Shown here piece after piece: positions 48,001 to 59,353 of a DNA stretch of 64,000 nucleotides. Positions within the stretch are counted from its first letter, which is position 1, and every line of letters begins with the position of its first letter. The notes beneath the pieces were generated by a model. That model was not told where the DNA came from. It worked only from the letters and a program-made list of their open reading frames with translations, and did not search any database. The DNA comes from Trichuris trichiura (Eukaryota; Nematoda; Enoplea; Trichinellida; Trichuridae): assembly GCA_037903355.1 (NCBI GenBank), contig JBAJFE010000062.1, forward strand, positions 1,550,001 to 1,614,000, in the 5' to 3' direction. Position numbers and translations under genes: made by a program.

Positions 48001-51000
48001 GTTGCCAAAGAAAAAGCTTCGCGACTTTGCACTCATATGGCCGTCAGCCAGCTGTCATTGCTCCGAAATGAGCAGCAGGACGAACCTTCGGGAAAACAGT
48101 AGATAAAATCATTGGTTATGCATGGCTTGACGCGAATTGTCAACATTGTTTCATTCGGAAGAGGTCGTCGTGTACATGATGCGTTGTTTTTTCTCGTCTT
48201 CTCTTAACTTGAGCAATCAGCCAACCTATCGCTGCCGAAGCGTCTTCCGTATAATCTGAAATACGGAGACGGCAGCCGGTAGGAACGATTTTGCCTTCAG
48301 CTGACCTTCCATACATCGGCGGGGCGTTCAATCACCGCTAAAGATGTCGTAAAAGTAACGAACATTCATAGCAAGCAATAAACTTTGTTCATTCGCAAGA
48401 ATTTCCAAAATGAAAAGCACTCTTGTTGGCTGTTGATTCCTTGACAGATTTCTTTCATTTTCGCGAGAATGGAAATGCATAATTCGTCCGTATACTTAAG
48501 GCGGCAATTCCGCATGAACTTTGACAGCTTTTCTAAACGATTCTTCAACGTACATTGAAGCGACGGATCGCTTTAACAACACGTGCTTATAGAATACACC
48601 GCTTAGCATGCGGGAATCAGTGGCTTGGGAATGTCACGAAATATTTACGTCTATATAGGCAGAATACTTACGGGATAGAATTTTTAAAGAAGGGGAAAGT
48701 GGTGTACACATCGGCAAGCAATAAAGGAGCGGTTTTAGCACTATTTCTTCTCTCTGAAGCACTTGTGAGTCATCGCTTATTTCAAGCACGATAGTCACGT
48801 GCATTTAAACGGCACTAAATTGAACTCATTGGAATGAAGAGTGCTGGACAAGTAAAGCAACCTGCATGGAAGGCGCTAAAGCGTTTTCCTCTTCTTGCAT
48901 GTGTTTACACTTCATCCACTTGATAAGGAATAAGGCAAGTTGTGCTGTTATTTAAAGGATAAAAAACAAAGGCGACTTATCGACCTATTCCGTCATCTTA
49001 TTGCACTAGCAAATGAGCTGACCTTCGCGTACTCTACTTCGTAGCTTTGCCGACGGCTAAATACTTACAGTAGCGTTGACCTTCAAAATTACAATTCTGG
49101 GTAGTGAACAGGTTATTGGCGTCGACCATCGACCAAATGCTGTTTGCAAGTTGCTAACGGTATGGCATAAAGCGCAGCCGAATGTCACTACGCATTAGAG
49201 GAGCCGTCCAAACATCGGACGCAGTGCGCCAAAGATGGAGTTGCTCTCTTAAGCGGTCATTTATCTTTGCGAAGTTCCTTTCGCAATCCAGTTTTCAGTC
49301 AATGTGCGGGCTGAAATTGACCTCGACCGCTGCGTAGTCGCAGTATCGAAATGGTAAATTAAAAAATAACCTGAATATCCAATCAAACCTACAGTAAGAA
49401 TCGTCGCAGAACTTTCGATAGACGCAAGATTTAAACTCGATTAAGGAAAACAAAATCGATTGAAAAATAAAGTGCGCTTACATGAGACGAAGCAGCGTCA
49501 TCTTAGTTTACGCGGTTTTGGAAAACTTCGTTTGATTAAGAATCACTAAAAACTACGTTTTTTTTCACTGCTCTTCCGACGAGGAGTTGTTGCATTCGTG
49601 CTTTAGGGAGTTGGCAAATTAATGCACATTTTGAAAGCTTGCTTGCAGCGAGCGACACTTAACTAACTCGGAGAAGTGCAAAAAATTGGCTTTCGAAAAA
49701 TGCGTCGCGCGGTCCGCGTTTAAGGCGGTGACTGACTAAACATGCGACGATTAATGCAATAGTTAATTAAAGGTGTACGGCAGCGTAAACACGCATTACA
49801 AATGCTTGAACTTTGAATCCGATGAGCACAAGGAAACGAGGGCGGTTTTCCAGTTTCGCTCGCTGTCGTAATGCAAAGCTAAAGCAACTGCAAACGCACA
49901 GCAGGTTGAGCATGTTTGTCTATAAGCTTGATGGGGATTTATTCGACAAAGGCTGAAAGATTCTTCGGTTGTCAAAGTTTCCAAAGCTACGCTCAGTGCA
50001 GCAGCATAAAGTCAAGCCAATGGCGGACTGCCGTTGACTGCCCGCGTTCTAAATCCGTCCCTCATTGCTTGACAAGCAAACATTTGAATTCAAATTGCTA
50101 GCTCGAGCTGGCAACGTTTGTTGGGTCACTAAAAACGGACTGTTGACGTAGTGATCCGCCAGCGTACACTTTACATTCTCTCCGACACATGTCAGCTCGA
50201 AGAGAAGGCAGAACCATTGTAAAAGCCTTTATTCACTCATGAATTGATGGCGGTTGCAGAAACGAAGGTTACACTAATCCTACCTATTTAGTTAAATTGA
50301 ACTTGAAAACTTGCCAACCGAGGCAAGAGAGTTTACCACCGCCTTTGTTCAGCAGACGATGCACTTAATTCAACTTCCGTCCCGCATTAACAAAGTTGAA
50401 TTTCCACGGCGCACTCCAGTCAGTATTGATCAAAACCGCGCAACGTAGAAGTGGAATTTTTGAGCAGAAAACCTATTGTTACAAAAAGCGAAACGCCTCA
50501 GCGTACGGACTGACTAAAAGTGGAGAAGCCAAACCGCAAAGAGGAAGTGCAGTCGTGCTTTACTTATTTGCAAAAGCTGACGTCAATTATGACTCGCGTT
50601 CGCCTCACTTGCTAGAAAAGCCTTGCTAACTGCCTGGAAGTGAAAATACGCTTTGAGGAGAAATTTTAAATTTTGCTCAGGCATTTTTCAATACGTATTC
50701 CGTCACAAAATTTAACGCAAATACTTTCTAAAGATAGCGAATGAGAAAAATGATCGTAAAGTTTAAAAACTGTAAACTAGAAAATAAAGAAGAATTAGAG
50801 AGCGTAAAGCTTTCACAGGTAGAGTTCAAATATCCAAGTAGCATTCGGGGGTACGAGGCACCTTTGATCGAATTTATCGCTATGCTATCAAAAGCTTTTG
50901 AAGAAAATAGATACGACACGTAGCTCTTACTGTTCCTAATAAATAGACGAAATCGCTTTAATGCACTAGTTATAAACTTTCGCTATTGCCTACCAAGTAC

Positions 51001-51708
51001 TATATCTGTTCTTGTAACTTCAATAGTTTTTCGCTCCCTTAGCAGCTACAATATTCCAGTTTTCCGTTACAAATATATCATTAAACGTATTAGTTGTTTA
51101 GCGTATGTTGCTGATTGGACAACTTGAATAGAGGAGCGAACGAAATAACTAATTTCTTGCTTCGGCAGATCACCGCACAAAATTGCAATTATTAAAAGAT
51201 TTTCAGGTTCATTTACAGTAATTCAACGTAGCTAAAGTTTGTAGCGCTCAAGTTAGCTTGGAAAATAATAAAATGCTAAATTAGAAATTCGAATTTCATT
51301 TTTTACGATTAGCGTTTGACCTTGTGAGGAAAGTACGCTTTGGAGAACGAATAAACGTTTTGTATAAATGTTTGGCTTCTTTTTGCCTCCGCATCAGCAG
51401 ACGTGCGATCATTCAACAACGAGGAAACAAGAACAGTTCCAAAGCGTCTGCAAGGAAAGTTTTTGTTGCAAGGAGAGTTCGAAAGCTCTTGTTTTTTTAT
51501 TGAGGCATTAAGTGGGCTTTATGGACCGTAACCCTTTTGAACAAAATCAAACCGTAGAGGAAAGCTAACATGACAACCTCTGAACGGTTTAATCGATGAC
51601 AATGCAATCTGCTTGCCTACGAAAAGGCGGAAAGCGTGATGGTAACCTGGGCAACGTTTGGCTGAATAGAAACGAAGCTTCCTAAAGCTGAAAGAAGATA
51701 CGAAAACA
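45066..51708. other. 6.6-kb region between adducin and IFT139 (divergent), no gene seen
   Basis: Contains the adducin promoter on the left and the IFT139 promoter on the right. ORFs are short and unsupported; the 60-codon frame at 50741-50923 is the most protein-like but lacks any family match or splice context. Confidence 0.45.
51642..51655 (+). promoter_or_regulatory. RFX X-box in front of IFT139
   Basis: GTAACCTGGGCAAC is an RFX dyad: GTNRCC, 2-bp spacer, RGYAAC. It fits 13 of 14 positions of the nematode DAF-19 X-box pattern as I recall it. It ends 53 bp before the start codon, the usual distance for ciliary genes. DAF-19/RFX control of intraflagellar-transport genes is well established; binding here is inferred. 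Confidence 0.65.
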
Positions 51709-54700
51709 ATGTCTGACCCTTTGCTGAACGTAAGACCTCGAAATGTTACTCATAAAACGCAATCTTTATTTCAGGCCAACCTTCTATACCACCTAAGGGA
51801 AAAAAATTATCTTTCGGTTTTACAACTCCTTCACGGTAAAGAGAGTTTGTTGGATGACGGCTTCAATCGACTTCTGCTAGGCATAGCGTTGCTAATGACA
51901 GGTTCGCAATAGAGTTTAGACCATAACTAGCTTTAATGGAAATGCTTAAAGGTAATGCCGACGAAGCAACTGCAGAATTTGAAAAAATCTCTGGAGACCC
52001 TAATGTCCGCCTCGGAGCTAAGACGGCGCTTATTCAAGCTCTCAGAATTCAAGATAAAATCGGTAAAGCGGTACATTGGTACAAGAAAAGCGTTTGCGTC
52101 TAACCAGCGGTTCAGATCAGCAACGAACGGCAGCTCTTGAAGCTTCCTTGGATGCTATAAAGGTGAAGCCAGGCCAAATGGTAACTTGACTATCAATACG
52201 GAATTCGGAAACGTTACTCATGACGCTCATGCAATCCGTCCATATAGGAATTGTACTCATTTGCTATTGTGCTATTTTTCAATGGCCAATACGAGGAAGC
52301 TGACAAAGCGCTGAACCAACTGCTTGCAGACTTTCCCCAAACTCCAGAGGTAATAGTCTTAAAACTTAAAAGCGCCTCCTGCCCAGACAAACGTGCTCAG
52401 GCATTGATCTTAAAAGGATGGATGGAATTGGCACAAAGCTCTAATACGAAGAAGGCTCTTCAATACGTGGAACAGGGCGCCAGGTTATAGTTGGACTTCC
52501 CGTACAATAATACGCGTTAAATTTTAGCATGAGCAATTTCCGTCATGATCCCGACGTCCTCCTGGCTCGAGCTAAGTGCGCTGAACTGTCAGGTAAAGTA
52601 GACGACGCACTGGAGATGCTGGGCAAGATTTCTATCATGAGAGAACCCTTCTTGCCAGCGATGGTTGAGAGAGCAAAGCTTTTGTTGGGTAAAAGAAACT
52701 GGGAAGCATTTGCAACTGAGGTGCAAAGGTGATCTTCGGAGAGCATTTATACTACGATCGCTTAGACTTGCTGCGTTGCAGTTGCAAAGAAACGTTCGTT
52801 AACGATTACTGCTCTTTGAACCTTTGGATTATGGCGCAAATAGCATACCATGGCTCATACGCAGAGGTGCGACATTGCGACTCAACGACTCAACACTACA
52901 TACATATACTCATTTCACAACTTATAGGCTTCCAAATGCATGACTCAACTAAGTAATGAGGCAGTACGACTGGGGCTAAGATCAGCTAGCTTTATGTGCG
53001 AGATAATCTTAGCCTATATCCGTTTGGTAGGCTATTTTTGGACGAATGCGGCAAACAAAATTCTGCAATACTTTCAGAGTAGCAGAGACCCGCATGTACT
53101 AGAGAGCGCCAGAAAACTTATTGAAGGAATTCAGGCAAAGGACAGCAACAACGGCGACGTTAAATGTCTTCTAGGTGAACTGTACAGAATGAGAAGATCG
53201 TACGCAAATTCTTTGAAAGAATATCAAGCGGCTTCCTTGCGGCAGAAATCGTCACTGCCAAGCTTGTCAGGTGAACTAAGCAACTTTCAAAACTTGCAAG
53301 TTTTGGGTAGACTAAGGCTTAAATTCCAGGCAAACCATTGGCCAATCAAGCTTTGTTAACTTTGCCGTCTATTTTATCTTACTTATTTATACTTCATCTT
53401 TTATTCGTCTGACTCATCGTTAAACTGTCCGTTATGCGATGTCCTCAACCTTTCTTGGACCACTTTTTCAATACTGATGAATTTGGAACTGATTAACTTT
53501 ATAAGCTAATCTCAAAAAAAGGCTGAGAAAACTGAACGTGAAATAATTTCCATATGCAAGAAAAGTTATTCAGAAGCTCTTATAGAGTTGGAATAAAACA
53601 ATATACTAACATAATAACATGATAATCACAAAGGAGAAAGAAAAGCTATTTAAAATAAATACAACATCACGAAACGTCGTCTACTGCAATTTTAGGCATT
53701 GCCCATTGCTTAATAATTCAACGACAAATGAATGACGCCGAAGCTCAGATGGAACTTATAACGGCTGTCAATAGTGGCTGGCAACAGAGCGCGGTACGAT
53801 AAACCGTCCAGTTTTGTTATGTCAATTTTTCAGTGTACAAATTTAGGAAGGTTCTTTTTTGCTCTGCCTCATTTCCTTCCAACGATCCAAGGATTTGACG
53901 AGTCTTGATGCCGCGCTTGACGATCTGAACGCAAAGTTTCAAAAGCGCATTGAAAGTATCAGTTCGGTATAAAGTCGACAACGAAGCAACGCGTTTGCTA
54001 AACATCTTATCTGCAGAGCTATACGAATGGCATACAGCTTCTACGAGAGCTAAATGCGGATTGCTTCCTTGAGATACTCCAAATTCTGTTGAATCGTCTA
54101 TCTTCGATGGTAAGCTAAGGAGATACGAAGCGAACTGCCTTATAAAGAGTTAATTTCCAGAATAGAGATTTGCAAAAGCAATTATCCAATCATATATGCT
54201 CAACAGCTTTGTCAATTTTGGCCATTCTCTTAGAATATATTCCTGGTCTTCTGGCCGTCTTTTTCATGAGAGCTTGTTTTCATATTCTACGAGACGACGT
54301 GGACAAGGCAACTGAGGAGCTCAGGGAATGCTTAACAAAGGACCCTGAAAATTCCAGCGTCTATTTGCTACTTGCCGAAATATCCCTACGCCAAGGAAAC
54401 TTCAACGAAGCCAAAAGCACGCTAGAAGCAGCCGTTAGCTATGACTTCAATGTAGGCGCGTTAGCTAAGAGTTGGCGTTTTCAAGATAAAGCATAAATAT
54501 TGTCATAGGTGAGACATCAACCAAAGTACCATCTTATCCGAGCCCGCCTAGCGGCCGCTTTGAATGATACGAAAGAAGCTATCGCTATTCTCAACAACGC
54601 TGTTAAGTTGCACTGTCTCAACTCGCCTAAAGGTGAGGCAAACTTTTGTTCCAATACAATAAGCATAAAACGTTTAGGGGGAGCTGCGGAACAGTCGTTT

Positions 54701-57700
54701 TTTGAATATGAATCCTTGGAATCAATTAAATTCAAGATACATCTGGACCTTGCCAAGTTGCTGCAGCTAAATGGCGATTTAGAAGAGGCTGAAGAAATTC
54801 TAAACGATCTCAGCCAGCAGCATGATGAAGTTCAGGAAGGACAAATCATCCTTGCTCGATGTGACTTATTCCTAAGAAAGAATGACGTAAACAAGGCGCT
54901 GCATCTTTTGAGCCAAATTTCTTCCGACAAATGGTACTACGTCCAAGCGCGCAAAATTATGGCCGATATTTACTTCACCCATAAAAAGGATAAGCGCCAA
55001 TACATTGCGTGTTTCAAGTATGCTTTGAAATGGCTAACTATTTTACATCTTTATTAAAAACACATTTTTAGAGAAATGATGCGCAGTTCACCGACGCCGG
55101 AAATCTTCATTGCGGCTGGAGAAGCGTACGCCCGGATACTTGAAGTCTGCAGTAGGCTTTTTAGGCTGCTTTTCACCAATTTAAATATTTTAGATGGAAA
55201 AAGCAATCGAAATGTACGAAACGGCGCTTAGGAAAAACCCTAAGGACTTTGCCTTGTCGCGAACAATAGGTCAGACGTACGTTCGCTCGCACAGCTACTT
55301 GAAAGCAAGTTTTTTTCTCAAAAAACAACAACTTCATTCTTGACGAGCGCTTTACATAGGCCGTTAGTTATTTTGAAGCGGCTCTCAAAAAGAGCGGCCA
55401 TGACTTGATACGGTAAAAGGCGAATGGCGACTAAGGGAAGATATTTCAGTCAACTCGATTTCAGCTACGACCTCGCGCACCTTTTGCTAAAGCTGGGAAA
55501 CTACGAAAAATGCGAACGCTACCTACGTCAATACTTTGACGCATTCAAGAGCCAAGACGAGAAAAGTAACCTTTGCAGCTTAAAATTACAACTGCCCGAA
55601 ACCGTAGCTAACCTCATTGCTTGGCGTAGTGTCCGCTTTGACCTACGTTTCAAATTATGTGAAAGCAATGATGGCCGCGTTATTTTTCCTCTCTTAAAAC
55701 TGGAAGATAAAGACAAGCGGTTTATTGCAGAATCTTCCGATCTAAAGCTTGCCGCCAAATTTTACGAGCTATATTCTCGACTGTACCATGCAATGAATCA
55801 GCATGAATTGTCCGTTGAAACGCTACAGAAGGCGAAGAATCTATACCTTGAGTAAAGCTATTTTTACAGTTAACAATTTTCGCAGAAAATTTTTTCTTTT
55901 TTTTTTGCAGGCTAGCAAAGAGCGAACGTTCCATTCATGGAGAGGATAACGTGGAACATTTGCTCCAGGCTTGCAGGTACGCATATGCGCTGTTCGTGAC
56001 GTCAACGGAACGCTCACTCTGTTCTAGGCTTTCCCAAAGCATTGGCAATTTTTACGAAGGACAGCACGTCTATTCCAAAGCTGCCGTGTACTACACGGAG
56101 GGATTGAGGTACGACGCCAAAAACATTAAGCTAATGCTTAATCTTGCGCATATATACCTTATCACTGATAATCTGGAAGAGTGCCACCAGCAATGTAAGG
56201 CTGTCATGAAGATTGACAAAAATAACGATGAAGCGACGCTGGTATGGCTTGTATCTTTTTGAAGAAATATTCTCTTACAAAAGCCTAAAAAACAATGCTT
56301 AAGATGCTCGCGGATCTGATGTACCAAAAGAATGAAATGAGTACAGCCTTAGATCTCTTCAAAAGCTTGTTGGAACGAAATCCAAGTATCTTTTCATTAT
56401 TGAATTTGGCGGGCTAAAGCTAATGCTTTTTTTACGCAGACCAGTACCACGCGCTTCTGCGAGTAATGGAGTTCTCCTTGCGTCTGGGAACGACGGACGA
56501 TGGTAAGAATGGAAGATGGCTAAAAGTAACGCAAATTCAGATTATATTTTCAGTGGAATCTTTGTTCACGTCTGCCTTGACGAGAAACAGACGCGCAGTG
56601 ATGGATTCGGGATTCAATTATTGCAAAGGCTTCTACGAATGGTAATTCGTCAATAATAAGCGTGCTAAAATAATGTTCTTCAACCTTGCTCATATGAAAC
56701 TCAGGAAGACTGGAAACTTTATCGGGGCGCTCAGCTTCTTTAGCAAAGCTCGCAAGGACCCTCAATGGGGCGAGCAGGCCACTTACAACATAATAGAAAT
56801 ACTACTGAATCCGGACAACAAAGTAATCGGTAGTGAAGCCTGGGAAAAGGACCAATTGCATGAAGCTGACGTATCGTAAGCTTTATTCATCGAAAAAATT
56901 GTTTCAAACCTTACTGTAGAATGATAGACTTGAAAATCATTCAACGGGAAATGTCCATCTGAAAATGGCAGAGATGTACTTGAAGGTACGCTTGAAATCA
57001 CTACACCCCTTCAGGCGATTAAGCAGTTTGGTAATAATCAGCGTAGAAATGCTTTCTAGGAGTTGAGATTCAAACAAAAGAACGATTTCAAATATAAACT
57101 GATGGAAAACTTTCTACTTCTCGCGTCAAAGGATAAAACGGCTCCCGAGAAAGCACTGAACAATCTCCTCCGAATGGGAGACGACGTAAGTCAGGTAAAC
57201 GAATAGCTCATTTTTGAAGTCTATAAGCAGCTTCTCGAAATAGCCATAAAAAAGCGATTTGAGCGATAGATCGAATGTCATCTTTAGGACGGGTCGAATG
57301 TTGGGGTCATTCTTGGACTAGCCCGCGTCTATCGAATCCTGAAGCAAACCGCCAAGGCAAAAATTTGTCTTAAGAAAACCCTGAACGCGCCGTGGAATTT
57401 CGAAGATGCAAGCTGGCTGGAGGAATGTTGGCTTCTGCTGGCCGACATATACATTGGTCAATCGAAAAACGAGCACGCGCTCGAAGTTTTGAAAACATGC
57501 GTAAAGCACAACGCCGTAAGTGGCCAAAGGCTGCTCGCTGCGAACTGTCTGAAGGTTCAATTTCAGTCGTGCATAAAAGCAATGGACTATATGGGTACAA
57601 TCAGTCAAAAGCTGCAATTATGGAAGAATGCGACCACTGACTACGAGAAGGCGTGGAAACTTTCAAGACAAAGAGATGCTGATATAGGTGGGGCTACAAA

Positions 57701-57886
57701 GTGCTTGTAACTTAACCGGGAGACCGACGCACTCTTTTAGGTTACAAATTAGCATATTGTTATCTTAAAGCAAAGATGTACGTAGCCGCCATTGATACAA
57801 GCCACGCTGTCCTTATGCTATGTCCAGATTACCCAAAAGTGCGACAGGAAATTTTAGAAAAAGCCCGCATCAACTTGCGCGTCTGA
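51709..57886 (+). CDS. TTC21B: IFT139 / TTC21B, TPR protein of the IFT-A complex, 29 exons
   Basis: Retrograde intraflagellar-transport protein built of TPR helices. Exons: 51709-51729, 51775-51901, 51931-52078, 52108-52180, 52248-52483, 52528-52728, 52782-52866, 52928-53026, 53078-53270, 53696-53793, 53847-53966, 54017-54109, 54161-54451, 54509-55017, 55072-55144, 55194-55304, 55360-55412, 55450-55851, 55911-55976, 56028-56241, 56304-56385, 56440-56502, 56554-56641, 56705-56870, 56920-56985, 57060-57185, 57288-57515, 57567-57687, 57741-57886; about 1432 aa. Family signatures: [111 protein letters not shown] and the end EKARINLRV. Slightly longer than the human protein. Exon 16 ends at a GC donor (AAA|GCAAGT). 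The first exon (MSDPLLN) is the least certain. Confidence 0.92.
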
Positions 57887-58075
57887 CCTGTGAAACATTG
57901 CTCATCGCGCATTGATTTTGTGCGTTTGTGTTAAAGCAGCAAGTTAGTTCCATTCAATGACATATCGCCACGCAGATTCTTTATAATCAATCAATAAATT
58001 CTGGACATTTACACTTTGCCAATGCCATTGTAAAAACTTCTTTTCTCCCGCTTCGTCATTCACTATTGTTTGAAT
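57887..58075. other. 3' flank of IFT139
   Basis: Probably 3' UTR. It includes AATAAA (within CAATCAATAAATTC near 57990), a plausible poly(A) signal. Confidence 0.4.
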
Positions 58076-58089
58076 ATGAGTTATACTGA
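58076..58089 (+). repeat. Left target duplication of the 58-kb foldback
   Basis: ATGAGTTATACTGA, repeated exactly at 58455-58468. Confidence 0.8.
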
Positions 58090-58454
58090 TCACTGCTTTA
58101 TACGGTATGTTTTCGTGCCCGTTGATGGGTTCTGAAATTAAACCGAAGCAAATGCCCTACCAACGGATGGATGAGCAATTATTAAGGGAAAATACAGAAC
58201 AAGTACTTAAACAGTTCGGAGCTTTCGGGACTAACCTTGTCCCGTCGTCAGCGATGGTGGTAATGGTAAGGTTAGTCCCGAAAGCTCCGAACTGTTTAAG
58301 TACTTGTTCTGTATTTTCCCTTAATAATTGCTCATCCATCCGTTGGTAGGGCATTTGCTTCGGTTTAATTTCAGAACCCATCAACGGGCAAGAAAACATA
58401 CCGTATAAAGCAGTGATGGAAATCCATTGCCCCGTTAAGAAGCACCCCATCTTC
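58090..58454. mobile_element. 365-bp foldback element with 14-bp target duplication
   Basis: Flanked by ATGAGTTATACTGA at 58076-58089 and 58455-58468. Arms of about 150 bp (from TCACTGCTTTATACGGTATG on the left, mirrored up to about 58420) are nearly perfect inverted copies around a loop near 58240-58270. Because of the palindrome, both strands show almost the same open frame; this is not a gene. The left arm and loop contain a hammerhead-like motif. About 35 bp beyond the right arm are unpaired. Confidence 0.85.
58218..58254 (-). ncRNA. Hammerhead-like motif in the 58-kb foldback
   Basis: Minus strand: CTGACGA, C, GGGAC, a 7-nt loop, GTCCC, GAAA, GCTCC. Helix II is a perfect 5-bp stem. The mirror arm keeps only the GAAA half, because the palindrome centre falls in the helix II loop. 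Confidence 0.45.
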
Positions 58455-58468
58455 ATGAGTTATACTGA
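58455..58468 (+). repeat. Right target duplication of the 58-kb foldback
   Basis: ATGAGTTATACTGA, matching 58076-58089. Confidence 0.8.
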
Positions 58469-59353
58469 CGTTAAAGTTAAACTTGACTGCCTTAGACTGC
58501 ATTTCTTAAAGCGAGCGGTACAAAGCGCAAATTACCTGAGTACAGAACAACTACAGTAAGAAAGCAAGCAACCCAAACTTCTTTTGGAATCTTGTATGCG
58601 CAGCCGATTTTGCCTAAAGCAGATTTTGACTAAATTAGCGACCTATTCTGAATTTTTTACCTCCTTGATTCATTCTGCCAATAAAGGAAACACATTTCTT
58701 GCCGCTGATCAAAACTGACATGCTGTATACGACAAGAAAAATAATTATGAGGTTTTTCATGTGGGGAAAATCGTCAAATTGGCATCAGGAAGTCCTACAG
58801 GGACAGCTTTAGCTTTAAGCACGCAAAAAATGTAGAAAAATAAATCACGAGTAATGGAAGTTCGGTTCTTTGTCTTCCTGACGACTTGGGCCGAAATTGT
58901 CAGAAAGACAAAAAATCGAACAATACTGGAACCTCGCGGAACGTAAGTAAAATTTGGACCCACCTTTTGAGAAACTGTTTCAGCACAGAGCGCAGGACCA
59001 AGAACGTTTTGGAAGCAGCAAATGACTTTCTTGTTTATCTTTAAAAAACTGCGAATTAATACATCAGTTATTGCAAAAGAATACGAGTGCGTACTTTTAA
59101 AACTCGAAAAAAAGTTCCGACGAAACAAAAACGCACTGCTTGGCATTGCTGCAACAGAACGATCAACCGAACCTTCCGTCCATTTATACGGTAAGTTCGA
59201 ACTTGATTACTTACAGTGCATAAGTAATGAAGGCACGATATGTTTTTGTTAGGTTCTTGCTTTGTTGACTAGGTTACTATCCTAAATCTTAAATGACGCT
59301 TATCGTTTCTTTATAATATTACGCCTTTGCAAGTAAGTTGTAGTTTTAAAGAG
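58469..59353. other. Intergenic region before FTSJ3
   Basis: No exon recognised on either strand. Holds the FTSJ3 promoter. Confidence 0.45.

Noticed and set aside
50741..50923. 60-codon plus-strand ORF upstream of IFT139
   Set aside because: No recognised family and no promoter or splice evidence.
52063..52085. 23-nt intron alternative in IFT139
   Set aside because: A 29-nt intron at 52079-52107 with a better branch-like TAAC before AG keeps the same frame downstream.
53817..54005. Minus-strand ORF opposite IFT139 exon 11
   Set aside because: Shadow of the plus-strand exon at 53847-53966, which matches the TTC21B pattern.
58107..58456. Two similar peptides on opposite strands (MPYQRMDEQLLREN)
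   Set aside because: They arise because the region is a palindromic mobile element with target duplications; no coding role is needed.
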